Assembly (NCBI GenBank): GCA_963920635.1 | Contig: OY987300.1 | Span: 59,620,915-59,684,914 of the forward strand | Length of the DNA stretch: 64,000 nucleotides | Direction: 5' to 3' | DNA from: Pseudeuparius sepicola | Lineage: Eukaryota > Arthropoda > Insecta > Coleoptera > Anthribidae | In this document: piece by piece, positions 27,943 through 41,000 of the stretch | Numbering within the stretch: position 1 is the first letter of the stretch | Layout: every line of letters begins with the position of its first letter | Notes under the pieces: model-generated | Seen by the model: only the letters and a program-made list of their open reading frames with translations | The model's database searches: none | Told to the model about the DNA's origin: nothing | Made by a program: the position numbers and the translations under genes

Positions 27943-29883
27943 CAGTGTGACCCATTTGTTTTGGGGTCAGTCTGTAAAAAGTGTATCAATCGTGCGATTT
28001 GGCTGATTTTTTTTTTGAATTGTAGAGCTCGATGAACTGCACATTTTGAACAAAAATTGCCTGGTTCGCATAAAATCCAAAGCCTACTATGACCGTTTTT
28101 ATGAGCAAAATTTTAAGAAACCATATTAGCGTTTTTTTTTGAAAAAATCTGTGTGCGCCAATGGATTGAGCACCCCTCGAAATGGGTATGTACAAAATTT
28201 CATCAAAATATTTCAAGTAATAACGATTTTGTAGAAAAATTAAAAATGCAGCCAAGGTACGTCTTTATTTTCAAAAATTCAAAGTTGGCCATGGAAAATA
28301 ATTGAATTGTAATAATACAACCTTATGCTTATAAACACAAAACATAAAAACAATTAAAATTATAAAATTTTTGTAACTTCTACCAAGCCTCCATTTTCTA
28401 CAATGCATTTGTCGTTCCTTTTGCGTACATTCAAAATTACATTTCGTATTTGCTGTGGAGTAATTTCCTCACAACTACGGTTTATCCTAGCTTGCAGTTC
28501 TTGTAAATTATGGGGTCTTGACTTATAAACATTTTGCTTAAGTGTACCCCAAAGAAAAAAATCTAAAGGAGTTAAGTCCGGAGATCTCGGTGGCCACTCA
28601 CAGAAAGGACTATTTCGCCCTATCCAACAGTTTTCAAAATTATTATCTAGCCAGTTTCTGATTAAACGAGCATTATGAATAGGACTGCCATCTAACTGTA
28701 ACTTTAAATTTAAACGGTATCTTAATGGTAACTCATCTAAAGCATTTCTAAATTCAATTTCTAGAAAATTCAAGAAGCCAGCCGCATTCAAATTCCCTTC
28801 AAAGAAAAATGGGCCAATTATTCTGTCGCGTAGTATTCCACACCAAACGTTAATTTTTTGTGAATATTGTCTCCTTGCATTTATTATAAACTCTGGATTT
28901 TCAGCTGACCAGTGACGGCAGTTTTGACTTGATACTACACCATTTGTAGTAAACGTGGCTTCGTCGGTGAATAAAATTTCATTTAAAAAGTTGCCATTAT
29001 GGAGATATTCACCTTGCAGCCAATAGCAAAATTCTAATCTTCTCTCCTCATCTCCTGGTTCCAGGGTGTGCAAAAATTTTGGCTTAAACGGTTTTATTTT
29101 GTTTTGTCTCAAACATCTCCTTATACTCTCTCTGGGTATATGAAGGTCTAAACTAGCCGTTCGAACACTATTTCGAGGATTGTCACTAAAGTATTGCAGA
29201 ATTTGATTGTTATTTTCAACAAGTCCACGGCGTCCATTTTGCCTAGTTTTTAATAAATTTTTAGAAATCGATCCAGTTTCATCAAAAATATTGTTTATAC
29301 GTTGTACAGTACTTCGACTCACTGATCTACCTGGGTGTCTATTGTTAAATTCGGCAGCAGCTTCTGCTGCCGAGCGCTCGTTGTCGCCCACGAGTCGAAC
29401 AATTTCTATTTTGTCTCTTATGCTTAAATATTCCATAATTATGATAATTAATTGTATTGAGCACAAACAATTTCTGAACTCAATTTAGACAGTTTGACAC
29501 TTAATAAAAGTAAACAATTCAATTATTTTCCATGGCCAACTTTGAATTTTTGAAAATAAAGACGTACCTTGGCTGCATTTTTAATTTTTCTACAAAATCG
29601 TTATTACTTGAAATATTTTGATGAAATTTTGTACATACCCATTTCGAGGGGTGCTCAATCCATTGGCGCACACAGATTTTTTCAAAAAAAAAAACGCTAA
29701 TATGGTTTCTTAAAATTTTGCTCATAAAAACGGTCATAGTAGGCTTTGGATTTTATGCGAACCAGGCAATTTTTGTTCAAAATGTGCAGTTCATCGAGCT
29801 CTACAATTTAAAAAAAAAATCAGCCAAATCGCAAGATTGATACACTTTTTACAGACTGACCCCAAAACAAATGGGTCACACTG
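27943..29883 (-). mobile_element. Apparently intact Tc1/mariner-superfamily transposon with 367-bp TIRs
   Basis: Ends CAGTGTGACCCATTTG / CAAATGGGTCACACTG are flanked by TA at 27941-27942 and 29884-29885, the target duplication of this superfamily. TIRs run 27943-28309 and 29515-29883 and are almost identical over the whole length. The element is 1941 bp and encodes one complete transposase on the minus strand. Such long TIRs are unusual for the superfamily. Confidence 0.92.
28360..29436 (-). CDS. Tc1/mariner-type DDD transposase
   Basis: 358 residues from the second ATG (the in-frame ATG at 29466 would add a hydrophobic leader I consider untranslated). An N-terminal helix-turn-helix of the DUF4817 type (R-S-A-A-E-A-A-A-E-F, R-S-T-V-Q-R-I) is followed by a second HTH (P-R-E-S-I-R-R). 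Catalytic residues, numbered from 29466, are D168 (F-T-D-E-A-T-F), D259 (Q-L-D-G-S-P-I-H) and D302 after S-P-D-L-T-P-L; the last replaces the E of Tc1. The enzyme would excise and insert the element at TA. No stop or frameshift is present. Confidence 0.9.
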   Translation of the reverse strand: MEYLSIRDKIEIVRLVGDNERSAAEAAAEFNNRHPGRSVSRSTVQRINNIFDETGSISKNLLKTRQNGRRGLVENNNQILQYFSDNPRNSVRTASLDLHIPRESIRRCLRQNKIKPFKPKFLHTLEPGDEERRLEFCYWLQGEYLHNGNFLNEILFTDEATFTTNGVVSSQNCRHWSAENPEFIINARRQYSQKINVWCGILRDRIIGPFFFEGNLNAAGFLNFLEIEFRNALDELPLRYRLNLKLQLDGSPIHNARLIRNWLDNNFENCWIGRNSPFCEWPPRSPDLTPLDFFLWGTLKQNVYKSRPHNLQELQARINRSCEEITPQQIRNVILNVRKRNDKCIVENGGLVEVTKIL

Positions 29884-29885
29884 TA

Positions 29886-30202
29886 TATAGAGAATCTGTT
29901 AAAATAAGCTAAGTTCTATTAATTGACATGTTTGTGGTGACATAATTTTCCAATGGCTACATGGTTTCACTTTTATTAATTTGTAATTTTTAAGGATTAC
30001 TAAATTGGGTACTAACTACACCCAACAGCAATGTGTGATGGAGGGTGGCTATATCAAGTAGTTGCTTATATAAAGTACATGCGTCTAGTATTTTAGTCAT
30101 CTGATCATAACTTCATTCATTTTTTTATATACGGAGTGTTGCGCTATATAATGTGTCCACGGATGGACTTAACTATACTTGTAAAAATTTTTATTTTCAA
30201 TT
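29886..30202. other. Non-coding spacer
   Basis: AT-rich DNA; no gene or repeat recognised. Confidence 0.35.
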
Positions 30203-30551
30203 CTTCGAAAAAAGTCATTCTTCATAAAAAAGAATGTGCTTGTTCTTAAAATAAAATTGGCATGGAAAAAGTTCACATTACTTTTACTGGGTGACCAGAA
30301 AATTAAAGAAACGTTAATTAGCATAAGAGTAAACTAAATCTATTTGTAGAGATAATGAAAAAAGTTATAAAGAAAATTTGCTCAGCGTGGTAAGCTACTT
30401 AAGTGTACAAAATTTCAAAGCGTTAGGCCTACTTCGCTTTTTTGATTTTAATTTTCTGGTCACCCAGTATAAGTAATGTCAACTTTTTCCATGCCAATTT
30501 TATTTTAAGAACAAGCAGACTTTTTTTTATGAAGAATGACTTTTTTCGAAG
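30203..30551. mobile_element. Foldback element with about 110-bp arms
   Basis: The arm from CTTCGAAAAAAGTCATTC (30203) through CTGGGTGACCAGAAAATTA is matched by the inverted arm ending at 30551. The centre of about 120 bp is unpaired. No ORF. Confidence 0.8.
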
Positions 30552-30774
30552 ACACTGTATATGCTACAGATACAGCAACTACTTCTAACAATTGTACCAC
30601 TCAGCAAATCTTACAAGCGAAATAAAAAATACTGCATATATGGAAAACAAAAAAAAAAATATATATCTTTTTACGGCTTTGGAAGTAAAATGAATATGTG
30701 GATAATCACCAGAAGAGTCAAATTTAGCCGTAAATGATAAATGCTGAAAATGTTTCTTATGGTGTTTTCATTAA

Positions 30775-31181
30775 CCCTTTCGGGACTGCGGCCACCTGAG
30801 GATCTGTGCCCAGTGGACCACGGTCCTTAATTGCAAAACAGTCATTACATAACAACAGATCTTTTCACAATATAAATAATTTTTTGCATGCACCCACATG
30901 CCAATGAGCTTGTGTTCGAATTTATTGATGCATTTAAGTGCACTAAGTAAGTTTTTTTTAAGAAGGTCCACCCAACTAGATGCCATTACTACAAAATCAG
31001 CCAATGACATTAATTGGGGGCTTGACCAATGTAAAGTAGGCGGTCCAATGTATCCCTAGTCAACACGTACCCGTCCGGTCCCAGTCCTTTCTCATGCCTC
31101 CCCTGCTTGCGTTTATAGTCGGTTCCGGTCCCACTGACCCAACAACATATGCGTGTTCGTCCGGGTCCGGTCCCGAAAGGG
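30775..31181. mobile_element. piggyBac-type MITE, copy 1
   Basis: CCCTTTCGGGAC at the left and GTCCCGAAAGGG at the right, flanked on both sides by TTAA (30771-30774 and 31182-31185). 407 bp and non-coding. Terminal CCC and a TTAA duplication are the piggyBac hallmarks. A second copy is at 34727. Confidence 0.85.
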
Positions 31182-31185
31182 TTAA

Positions 31186-31623
31186 TGAGGATTTATCTTG
31201 TTTTCACATGCGTCTAAGCTATTTAGACACTAAACTAATTTTATAGATGTTTTGAACTATTTTAATGAAGCCAAAAATTTATTTCCGAAATATTTTGACG
31301 TAAACAATTGCAAAAGTAAAATTAAATAAAGGTTGTGCCTGAGTGTGGCTCTGGCGAATATTTCAACACCACGTGCTCTTGACAGACTTTTACTCCTTTA
31401 GATAGTTTTTAAACTCATGGTTTTCAAGTTTAGGAATAAGTGATGTAGTGTAACCACACGTGAACACATAAATTTTGAAATAAATTTGTTGCCTTTTGAT
31501 ACCTTTATTTTTTTTTAGAAATAAAGAAAGGGATTTAAAACAAAGTATGACATAAAAAGACACTTCCACATCTTAAACAAAATTTCACAGTTGGACAAGT
31601 CAAAAATTAATACAAAGTATTGC
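31186..31623. other. ALG8 3' flank
   Basis: AT-rich DNA downstream of the ALG8 stop codon; nothing recognised. Confidence 0.35.
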
Positions 31624-32053
31624 TTAATTAACTTTATTCTTTTGCTTAGCATGACTAGATGTATCAAGTCTTAAAAAGTAAATATAATAGTAAATCCAAC
31701 AATAAACAATTCCTATTGCACAATAAACAGATGTGAATAGTAGAGGCAAAAATGGTAACTTACTATCTAATCCGAGTATTGTATGTATCACATTTTCATA
31801 TAGGTATAAGCCACTAAGGCCCGTTAAGTACACAGTCTCCAAACGTGTTAACAATGGTAAAGTGTACTGACTTGAAATAGAGGGATATATTTGACTAATA
31901 CTATAAAATGCATAGGACGAATATAAAAACAACAATAATGCCTTAATTATTGCTAAAGATGGAGGGAACAACAGTGGGAAGAGTGAATAATGGCCAACAG
32001 TAGAGAGAATCAGAAATGTTTTAGCATCCGTGACATCCATGATCGTCAAGAGG
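31624..32053 (-). CDS. ALG8: ALG8 exon 7
   Basis: 1 nt + 142 codons + [17 protein letters not shown] and three further membrane spans, ending in a lysine-rich cytosolic tail. Confidence 0.95.
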
Positions 32054-35000
32054 CTGAAAATAAATGGTTAGTTGATATTTTAGTAAATCCTAGAGCATAT
32101 AATATGTGTATGCAGTCTCCGACCAAATATCTTTGAAGTATACGAAAAAAATATTGGACAAGAATAACATTCAACAGGTAGCTGTTTTGATTGGAAACTT
32201 CCACAGGCAGAATATGATGAATCTGAGTTTCTTCTGGACGAATCCTGCGTCAGCCAAATGTCTCGTTCCAAACTTTCATTCTCGATTTCAGGGGACATTC
32301 TCATTCTTTATAAGAACATGGAAAATGGAGCAAAGAGGCGAAAATGCAGGAAAATTAAGGATAGAATTTAAGTTGATTGGTTTTGCCGCATTTTTGCGAA
32401 AAACCCAGGCTAAGAACTATGTAAAAATAAACCCTGATCATGGATTTTTTTTGGATGGGACTATTTTGATACGATTTTAGTATCATTAAACAAGACTTGG
32501 TGCCCCATGTTCAGATAATGCTCGTCAAGTACAAATTGGTCCCGTTGATGTAACTATATACACCATTCGTGTTCTTTAACACGCGTTGATACAGTATGTC
32601 CCGTTTCTCCAATATACGCTTGTCCACATGAGCATGACACACGATATACACCACTCATACTCAATCACCAACTCTTGGTTAATAATACTAAAATCCTATC
32701 AAAATCATCCCATTCAAAGAAAAATCTTTGATTCCATTCAAATCCTTAAACACCCTAACAATCGGAACCTTGATCAGGTGTCATCGAGGACAAAAGCTTG
32801 GAACGATAAGTTTCGATAAGGATTCATCTGGAGGAAATTCAGATTCAGGAATATGTTTACTATTAGTACACAGGGGCATTGGGTTTTTCAAAATTCCGAA
32901 GGGGGCAAATTTTACTTATTGAAAAAAAAATTGAATTATCAATGCAATGTCCTAATGGGGTGTTCCAAAAGGGGGCATTTCCACAGTCAGGAGGGTGTTA
33001 CATTGCTCATATTTATGGGCCAAAGCATTTGAACCAACCAGAGACAAGTAAGTAATTGAATAAAGTCTAATGGCTGTCTCTGTCTAAGTTATTGACAGTT
33101 AAAAGTTTTTTAAAAAAGCACGTTTTTTTCAGTGACAATGCTGAATATTAATTTTATTTCTCCTAAACACTGCCCGGTTGGTCAACAGTTGTGTTGTTTG
33201 GAAAATCTCCCTGATCCGCAAAAGCAACAGGACTTACAAAGAAGTGAACCTTTGGTTGAGCGTAGTCTTTTTGCCATATTTCTTGTAGGTACGTATTTTT
33301 TCCCATGAAAACCCCAGACAAACAAATAAAGAGACAAAGTATTTCATATAAGTATTGGTAATCGGAGTAAATAGTAGGCACTATTTTTGTATTTCAATAA
33401 TGCCCATTGTCTTTAAATTCTCCAAAGACAAAGATATAAATCTAAGAAAAGTGTGGGTGAAAAGAAAACATTTAGAAGAATACACAATATGCTCAGATTA
33501 TTTGCAAAAAGGAGCAGTACCACAGCTTATTTCGATGTAAGTATAACAAAGGTATTATATTTAGTATTTTTTTTAAATGTTGAATACTCAGTTTTTTGTA
33601 TTCCGAGCAAAAATGGCGTAACTACGTCTCCGACCAATTTAGTAGAATTTTTCATAAAATTAACTAATTTTTTAACCTGACCCTTGACATTTTCCTGTAA
33701 GAATTCTTGGATTTCCTACAGGGTGAGTCATTAATAATGATACATAATTTAATGGTGGGTAGCTGCCGTCAAAATAGAGTGAATTAGCCAATTATGCCTT
33801 ATGCGAATGTCAGTCCTTTTCTGTCTACTCAGTGTTAAAGTTGAAAAGTTATATTAGATTATTTTGCAATATTTTCGTAACTGTTAGGTCAAGTAAGCTG
33901 AAAATTTTGCATACTTATGTTTTCTTAGAGGATGAATCCAAATATGATATCATTTCTGGAATTTATAGAGGGCGCAAGTGTGATAAATCCAGTTCCAGCT
34001 TTTTTATCCCTCATATATTAACCTTTGTGACTAAAACTTTAATTCTAAGCAAAAAGACGAATTTATGTCTCTGTGAACATTAATTTCAAAAATTATTTTG
34101 GCAGTGAGTTGCGCGATTTTATCAAATTGGAACCATGTCTGAATTACCACATCGTGAATTGTCCCTGGACAATTTTTTCAATATGAATGTAAACCTTGCA
34201 AAATGTTTTGCTCTAGAAATGGAAAGCTTTTGCTGGAATACAGTGTGTCCTTATAGAGGAAATAGGATAGGTGAAATGACTCTTGTAAAATTTTCGAGTT
34301 AATATTTCAGCTCCTGGTGTTTAGACTTATTTGTTTTGACCAGTGCTGGCAAAAACCGGAAAAAATCAAAACCGATTAATTGTTTCTGTTAAAATTGGTT
34401 TCGGATAAAATCGGTTCACCGAAAGTCGGTTAAGTGAGTTTTTGTCTAAAACAGACAATCGATTATCGGTTAATTCAAAATTCAAAAAAGTGATGACAAC
34501 CGGGAACCAATTAACCGAAAACAGATAAATCGAAAACTGATTATTGGAAAACCGGATTAACCGAAAACCGATTAACCGAATAACCGGTTCTCGGTTTGGG
34601 TCAAAACCACGGTTAACCGAAAATCGGATAAGCAAAAATTCGGTTTCGATTGCCAGCACTAGTTTACACACAATAATTTTTGGCTTAACCAGTTAAGAGT
34701 TTGCAATTTCTAATATTACTAATTAACCCTTTCGGGACTGCGGCCGCCTAAGGATCTGTGCCCAGTGGTCCCCAGCAGGAAGCACATGCGTGTATGTACG
34801 GTTCCGGTCCTTAATTGCAAAACAGTCATTACATAACAACAGATCTTTTCACAATATAAGTAATTTTTTGCATGCACCCAATGCAAATGAGCTTGTGTTC
34901 GAATTTATTGAGGTATTTAATTGCACAAGTAAGTTTTTCTTTATGAGAAGGACCACCCAACTAGATGCCATTACTAGAAAATCAGCCAATGACATGAATT

Positions 35001-38000
35001 GGGGGCATGACCAATGTAAAGTAGGTGTTCCAATATATCTGTAGTCAACGCGTGTCCGTCCGGTTCCAGTCCTTTCTCATGCCTTCCTGCTTGCGTTTAT
35101 AGTCTGTTCCGGTCCCACTGACCCAACTTTTATATGAGTGTTCGTCCGGGTCCGGTCCCGAAAGGGTTAATGGAGATAAATGACAATAAATAAATACTAA
35201 CCTCATAGGAATGATTGCCATTAAAATTGCTTTCTCGTGAACATGCCAACCAAACATAAATGACGTTAGTCCACACACCACCACACATCTAATAAAGTTA
35301 ACTGGTTTTGGAAAAGACATCAACTTTATTAATGCCGGTATCATCAATATAATTGTAAGACAAATCGTTGTCAGTGGGGTAATATTCGGAAATACGGAAT
35401 GTGAATAGTTTTGTACCAAACCGCCTGTCATTGTAGCTTCCGATTTCTTGCCCATGTATAAACCAGTTTTTTGGCCTAAAATAAAATTATAACATAGCAA
35501 GTTTAAATAGATTCGATATTGTGTTCATTTACAAATGGTAAAAGTTGCTTTATCTAATACATTGTATATTGCCCATGCATTTGGAGCCCAATATGCATGT
35601 GTAAGTCCTCTTTTAAATGGAAATAATCTAGAGAGCACCTACAATCGATATGATTAGCCAAAACTTTTATTTTTTAAATAGAAATAACTCTTACTTGTGG
35701 AATGTGATCATAGAAAGGTATGTAAGAAACCCCAAATACTAAAATTATGATAAGACCAAGCTGTGAAACATTTTTCAATGTGCTCACAGATGTGATATTT
35801 TTCAATGAAATGTTCTTCTTAATGGAATGTCTTAGCATATACGCAAAATATGCTGGAGCCAAATAGAGGTAGACATGTTTCATGTTCAACAGAACTGCAA
35901 ACCAAAATGCCGATTTCAAAAGGTTTCCCTAAAATGTAGGTTTAAATCTCATTTTTTATTATATATTTATGAAACATACTTTTAGAAGGTAAGATATGGA
36001 AATTAGTAATAGTCCATATAGAATGCCATTGTATTGAAAGTGGATATGATCCACCATAATCAGTCCACAGTTTGTTATCATCAATATTGGCAAGACGATA
36101 TCCCTTTTCCAACTTTGTTGTAATGTAGAGCAACACCTAAAATATAATATGCAGAAAATTATCTCTTCCGCTATATAGAATGTAGAATGCCTGTATAACT
36201 TGAAGGAAGAGTCGATCAGAGAAACTACAAAATGCCACCGAAAATAGTTTCAAGTAAAAGTAATACTTGTTGATGTAGCAAAAATTTAAAATAGGCTAGA
36301 TTGTAAGCGATTGTAAGGCATCCAACATAAAATTATTTTAAAAATTATTGTCAATGAATAGTCCACAGCCGACATTACTTCTCAATTTTATTAGTTGTGA
36401 AATTATAGTTTATATGGAAAATAACGGCATACAAATGATTGAAGATTCAGTCTATTGTAAATTTAAAATGAAACCAGGATGGTCTTGTAAACATTTTTTC
36501 AGAACAAAATAACCTTAATAAAAGTTGGAGGGGTAAATGATCTATAATTTTGTGTCACGAAATTTTTTATCATCTCGACTACTTAACAAGTTACAGAGCA
36601 AAAACACTATTCAGAGTGCCATAAATGCTGTAATCGAGATATAAAAAAAATTGTAAAACAAAACTGTAGACCGTCTGCAACTTTATTTTGTAAAACAAAT
36701 TTTTACAAGACCAGTTCTGTGGTAAAGTTGACCAGAAATTCATCCCCTAATAAACTTTTATTAAGGTCATTTTTTTGTAAAAAAAAGTGTACAAGACCAC
36801 CCCTGCAGCGTACGGAATTTTTGCCATATAAGTAATGCCACTCAGCTTCTTTTCAACCCGCAAGGGCTCTGTTGTAGGAGATTGTTATGATGTGTCAGAT
36901 CATCTCTGACGGAACCGTACCTGTCTGCATTTTCATATTACATAGTTGCGATATGAACCGTAGGAGACGTTACATAGCCAAAGGCTGTATAAACAATTTA
37001 GTTAATTGTACACATAGATTTTCCTTCCCTTTTCCTATATCAACAGATAATTCTTAAGTTTATTTTTCTCTAGCGTTTTTCTTGGCATCTATTTATTAAG
37101 TTTTATGCTAAAATGAGGTAGAATGACTTTGAGTAAAACTGAAAGGGAAGACAGATATTTTGTATATTTTTTTAATAAAGAAATATTTTAGGTCCCCAGT
37201 GCATATCATTTTTTAATGTATTTTTAACCAGTTTTTACTTTCTTATGAAAATATTATGGTCTTTAAGAGTTGGACAAGTTAAGACCAAAAAACTAACTGC
37301 TGAAAGACATATTATTACATACAGTTGGTTCAACAAATGTTCAGCCCAACGTCACAATTACCGTCCTTGTCTTACTCGTGAATATACGATGGATATCGGT
37401 CGTATATTCACGAGTCAGACAAGGACGGGAGTTGTGACGTAGGGCCGAACATTCTCTGAACAAACTGTATTGAAATTATAACAGAAATTGTCAAGCCAAC
37501 CATGATGCCTCAACTATGCTCAAGCATTTATCTTTCAACTATTTTCAGCAAGTACAAATGAGCACAATTGTCATAAAATGCATTTTCTGAAAAATATTCT
37601 ATAACTGCTCTGGTCGGGTAGCGCTCAATCACTGCTTCGTTTAGTTCAGAATTCGTTCTTTGTGTGTGCATTATAGATGATATTTACCTCGGCGGCGCTC
37701 ACCATTAATCGAGTTTTGAATAAACAACTTTCTAGGACAGAATCATTTGTTCGCTGCTCACTTAGCAGAGTCGTTCATTTCAAATGGCTTGTTCAAGAAC
37801 AAGTTAGAGCCGAGGTTAGAGCTTTTCGGCATTCTACCTGTCAATCACATTTCAACCACTAGTCCTATAGTACCTACCTACTACTATAGGCCACGTTTAC
37901 GGATACTCTAGTTAGCCAATGTCTGACACTGACATGAAGAGATGACAGAAACTCAGTAGATAATCTAAAAACGCTCTTTAATTGTACACTAGATTGTGAC

Positions 38001-41000
38001 AGGTAAATATTTCATGTCCCTAGAATTCCCTAAGCGGCGGCCATATTGATATAGCTGACAGAGGATAGGGCCGTAATCAACAAAATTCACGTTTTACGCA
38101 CACGAATCCCAAATTTAAATAGATAGAAATTAACATCAAATTCTGTTCTTCGCAGCACAGAAAAAGGCTATAGTTATATTTTCTGTGTTTGAAGTTAGGT
38201 TGGAGCCACAGAATGTCAAGGTTAAGGTTAGGCACCTGTCAAAAGTTCTGACATTTCTGCTAGACATACGCCCATGGAGCAATGCTGCCAACTTTGTATT
38301 AAGAAATTAAGATATGTAATTTCTAGTGTACAATTAAAGAGCGTTTTTAGATTATGATTTTGTAGGTTTTAATACATAATTATACGGGGTGGCGTTCAAT
38401 TCCGTTCATTCGGTTTTTGGCAGAAAAATATAACGTTTACGTCGGTCGGCCGACTTTATGCTAAATTCGGAAGTGAATCATACTGCAACTCCGAAACTAA
38501 AGATGTGATGCTTTGATCTCAATTGGGGTTGAGGGAGATATATCCCTCGGATAATTATACGGGGTGGCGTTCAATTCTGTTTGTTCAGTTTTTGGCAAAA
38601 AAATATAACGTTTACGTCGGCCGGAAGACTTTATGCTAAATTTGGAAGTGAATCAACCTGTAGTTCCGAAACTAAAAGATATGTCGCTTTGATCTCAATT
38701 GGGGTTGAGGGAGGTATATTCCTCGGATAATTCTACGGGGTGGCGTTCAATTCCGTTTGTTCATTTTTTGGAAAAAAAAATATAACGTTTACGTCGGCCG
38801 GCCGACTATGCTAAATTCGGAAGTGAATCATACTGTAATTCCGAAACTAAAAGATGTGACGCTTTGATCTCAATTAATTGGGGTTGAGGGAGATATATCC
38901 CTCGGATAATTATACGGAGTGGCGTTCAGTTCCGTTCGTTCAGTATTTAGCAAAAAATATAAAGTTTACGTCGGCCGGCCGACTATGCTAAATTCGGAAG
39001 TGAATCATCCTGTAATTCCGAAACTAAAAGATGTGACGCTTTGATCTCAATTGGGGTTGAGGGAGATATATCCCTCAGATAATTAAGTGGGGTGGCATTC
39101 AATTCCGTTTGTTCAGTTTTTGGTTTAGTTTAGTTTCGGAATTAGGATGAATCACTTCCGAAATTAGCATGAAGTCAGCTCGCCGACATAAGTTATACAG
39201 GATGATTTTTTTAGGTCTACCACCGCGATTTTCTCGCTCATTTTGCGGCCTAAAAAAAAACGTAAGGAACAAAAATGTGGCAATTTTGGACAGCTAAGTG
39301 GTGCTTCAAAAGAAATTGGCATCCATGGCCAACTTGTCGCGCAATATTAAAAAAACCTCAAATTGAGCAAAACTATTAATGGCCGTGGAATGTTTATTTT
39401 AAGAGACAGAGGAAAACTTTTATATTGAAAATTGATGGCACTGAGAAGCTTTATCCACCCAGGTACTCAGATAGTTTCAGCAAATTACACAGGGTCTTCG
39501 GCTGTCTTGAGACCATGCAAATTTTTGTTGATTTTAGGTTTTTTTAGTACACTGCGAAAAGTTGGGTATGGAGGCCCATTACTTTTTAATGTCGCCTCGC
39601 TGACCAAAATTGCCATATTTTGTTTTCTTACATATTTTCTGTGCGGCCCAAAATAAGCGAGAAAATCGCTTAATAAGAAATAAACAAAAAAATATTCTTA
39701 GCCTCAAGAGAGCCGAAGACCCTGTGTAATTTGCTGAAACTATCTGAGCACCTGGGTGGATAAAGCTTCTGAGTGCCATCAATTTTCAATATAAAAGTTT
39801 TCCCCTGTCTCTTAAAATAAACATTCCACGGCCATTAATAGTTTTGCTCAATTTTAGGTTTTTTTAATATTGCGCGACAAGTTGCCCATGGATGTCGATT
39901 TCTTTTGCAGCACCACTTAGCTGTCCAAAATTGCCACATTTTTGTTTCTTACATTTTTTTTTGTAGGCCGCAAAATGAGCGAGAAAATCGCGTTGGTAGA
40001 CCTAAAAAAATCATCCTGTATTTTATTGCCAAAAACTGAACGAACGGAATTGAACTCCACCCCGTATAATTATCCGAGGGATATATCTCCCTCAACCCCA
40101 ATTGGGATCAAAGCATCACATATTTTAGTTTTGGAATTACAGGATGATTCACTTCCAAATTTAGCATAAAGTCGGCCGGCTGACATAAACGTTATATTTC
40201 TTTTTGCCAAAAACTGAACGAACGGAATTGAACGCCACCCCGTATAATTATTCAAGGGATATATTATCTCCCTCAACCACAATTGAGATCAAAGCATCAC
40301 ATCTTTTAGTTTCGGAATTACAGTATGATTCACTTCCGAATTTAGCAAGTCGGCCGGCTGACGTAAACGTTATATTTTTTTGCCAAATACTGAACGAACG
40401 GAATTGAACGCCACTCCGTATAATTATCCGAGGGATATATCTCCCTCAACCCCGATTGAGATCAAAGCGTCACATCTTTTAGTTTCAGAGTTACAGGATG
40501 ATTCACTTCCGAATTTAGCATAAAGTCGGCCGGCTGACGTAAACGTTATATTTTTTTGCCAAATACTGAACGAACGGAATTTAATGCCACCCCGTATAAT
40601 TATCCGAGGGATGGGGAAGTACAAATGACTGTTATATGAACAAATTAGAAATTACACAAAAATGGATTATCAAAATCATTTTTAATAAAAATATTAGATA
40701 TCCAACAGAGGATCTATTCGAGGAGAGCAAAATGCTAAACATTCGACAGTTATACTGTTTAACTTTATTTAAGAATATTTATAAAAAAAAATCCTATTAT
40801 CACCAATTAGTCACCCTTATGATACAAGAGGTAAACTAGAAAAGTGCAATATACCTCGAATATGTAAAACTATTGGTCAAAGGTGCTTCATTTACTTAGC
40901 TACAAAACTTTTTAATATTCTCCCTACAAAAATTAAAAACATATTAAATCAAAACCTATACATAAAAAAGATTAAAATATGGATCACTGAAAACAGAGAA

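Noticed and set aside
32080..32304. Minus-strand serine-rich ORF
   Set aside because: It sits in the ALG8 intron next to exon 7 without splice support; the plus strand gives a better, though weak, exon.
34366..34671. 101-residue minus-strand ORF
   Set aside because: Entirely within the CCGATTAACCG repeat, giving a periodic low-complexity peptide.
38381..40613. CRISPR-like array
   Set aside because: Units of 176 bp are contiguous with no spacers, in a eukaryotic inverted repeat.
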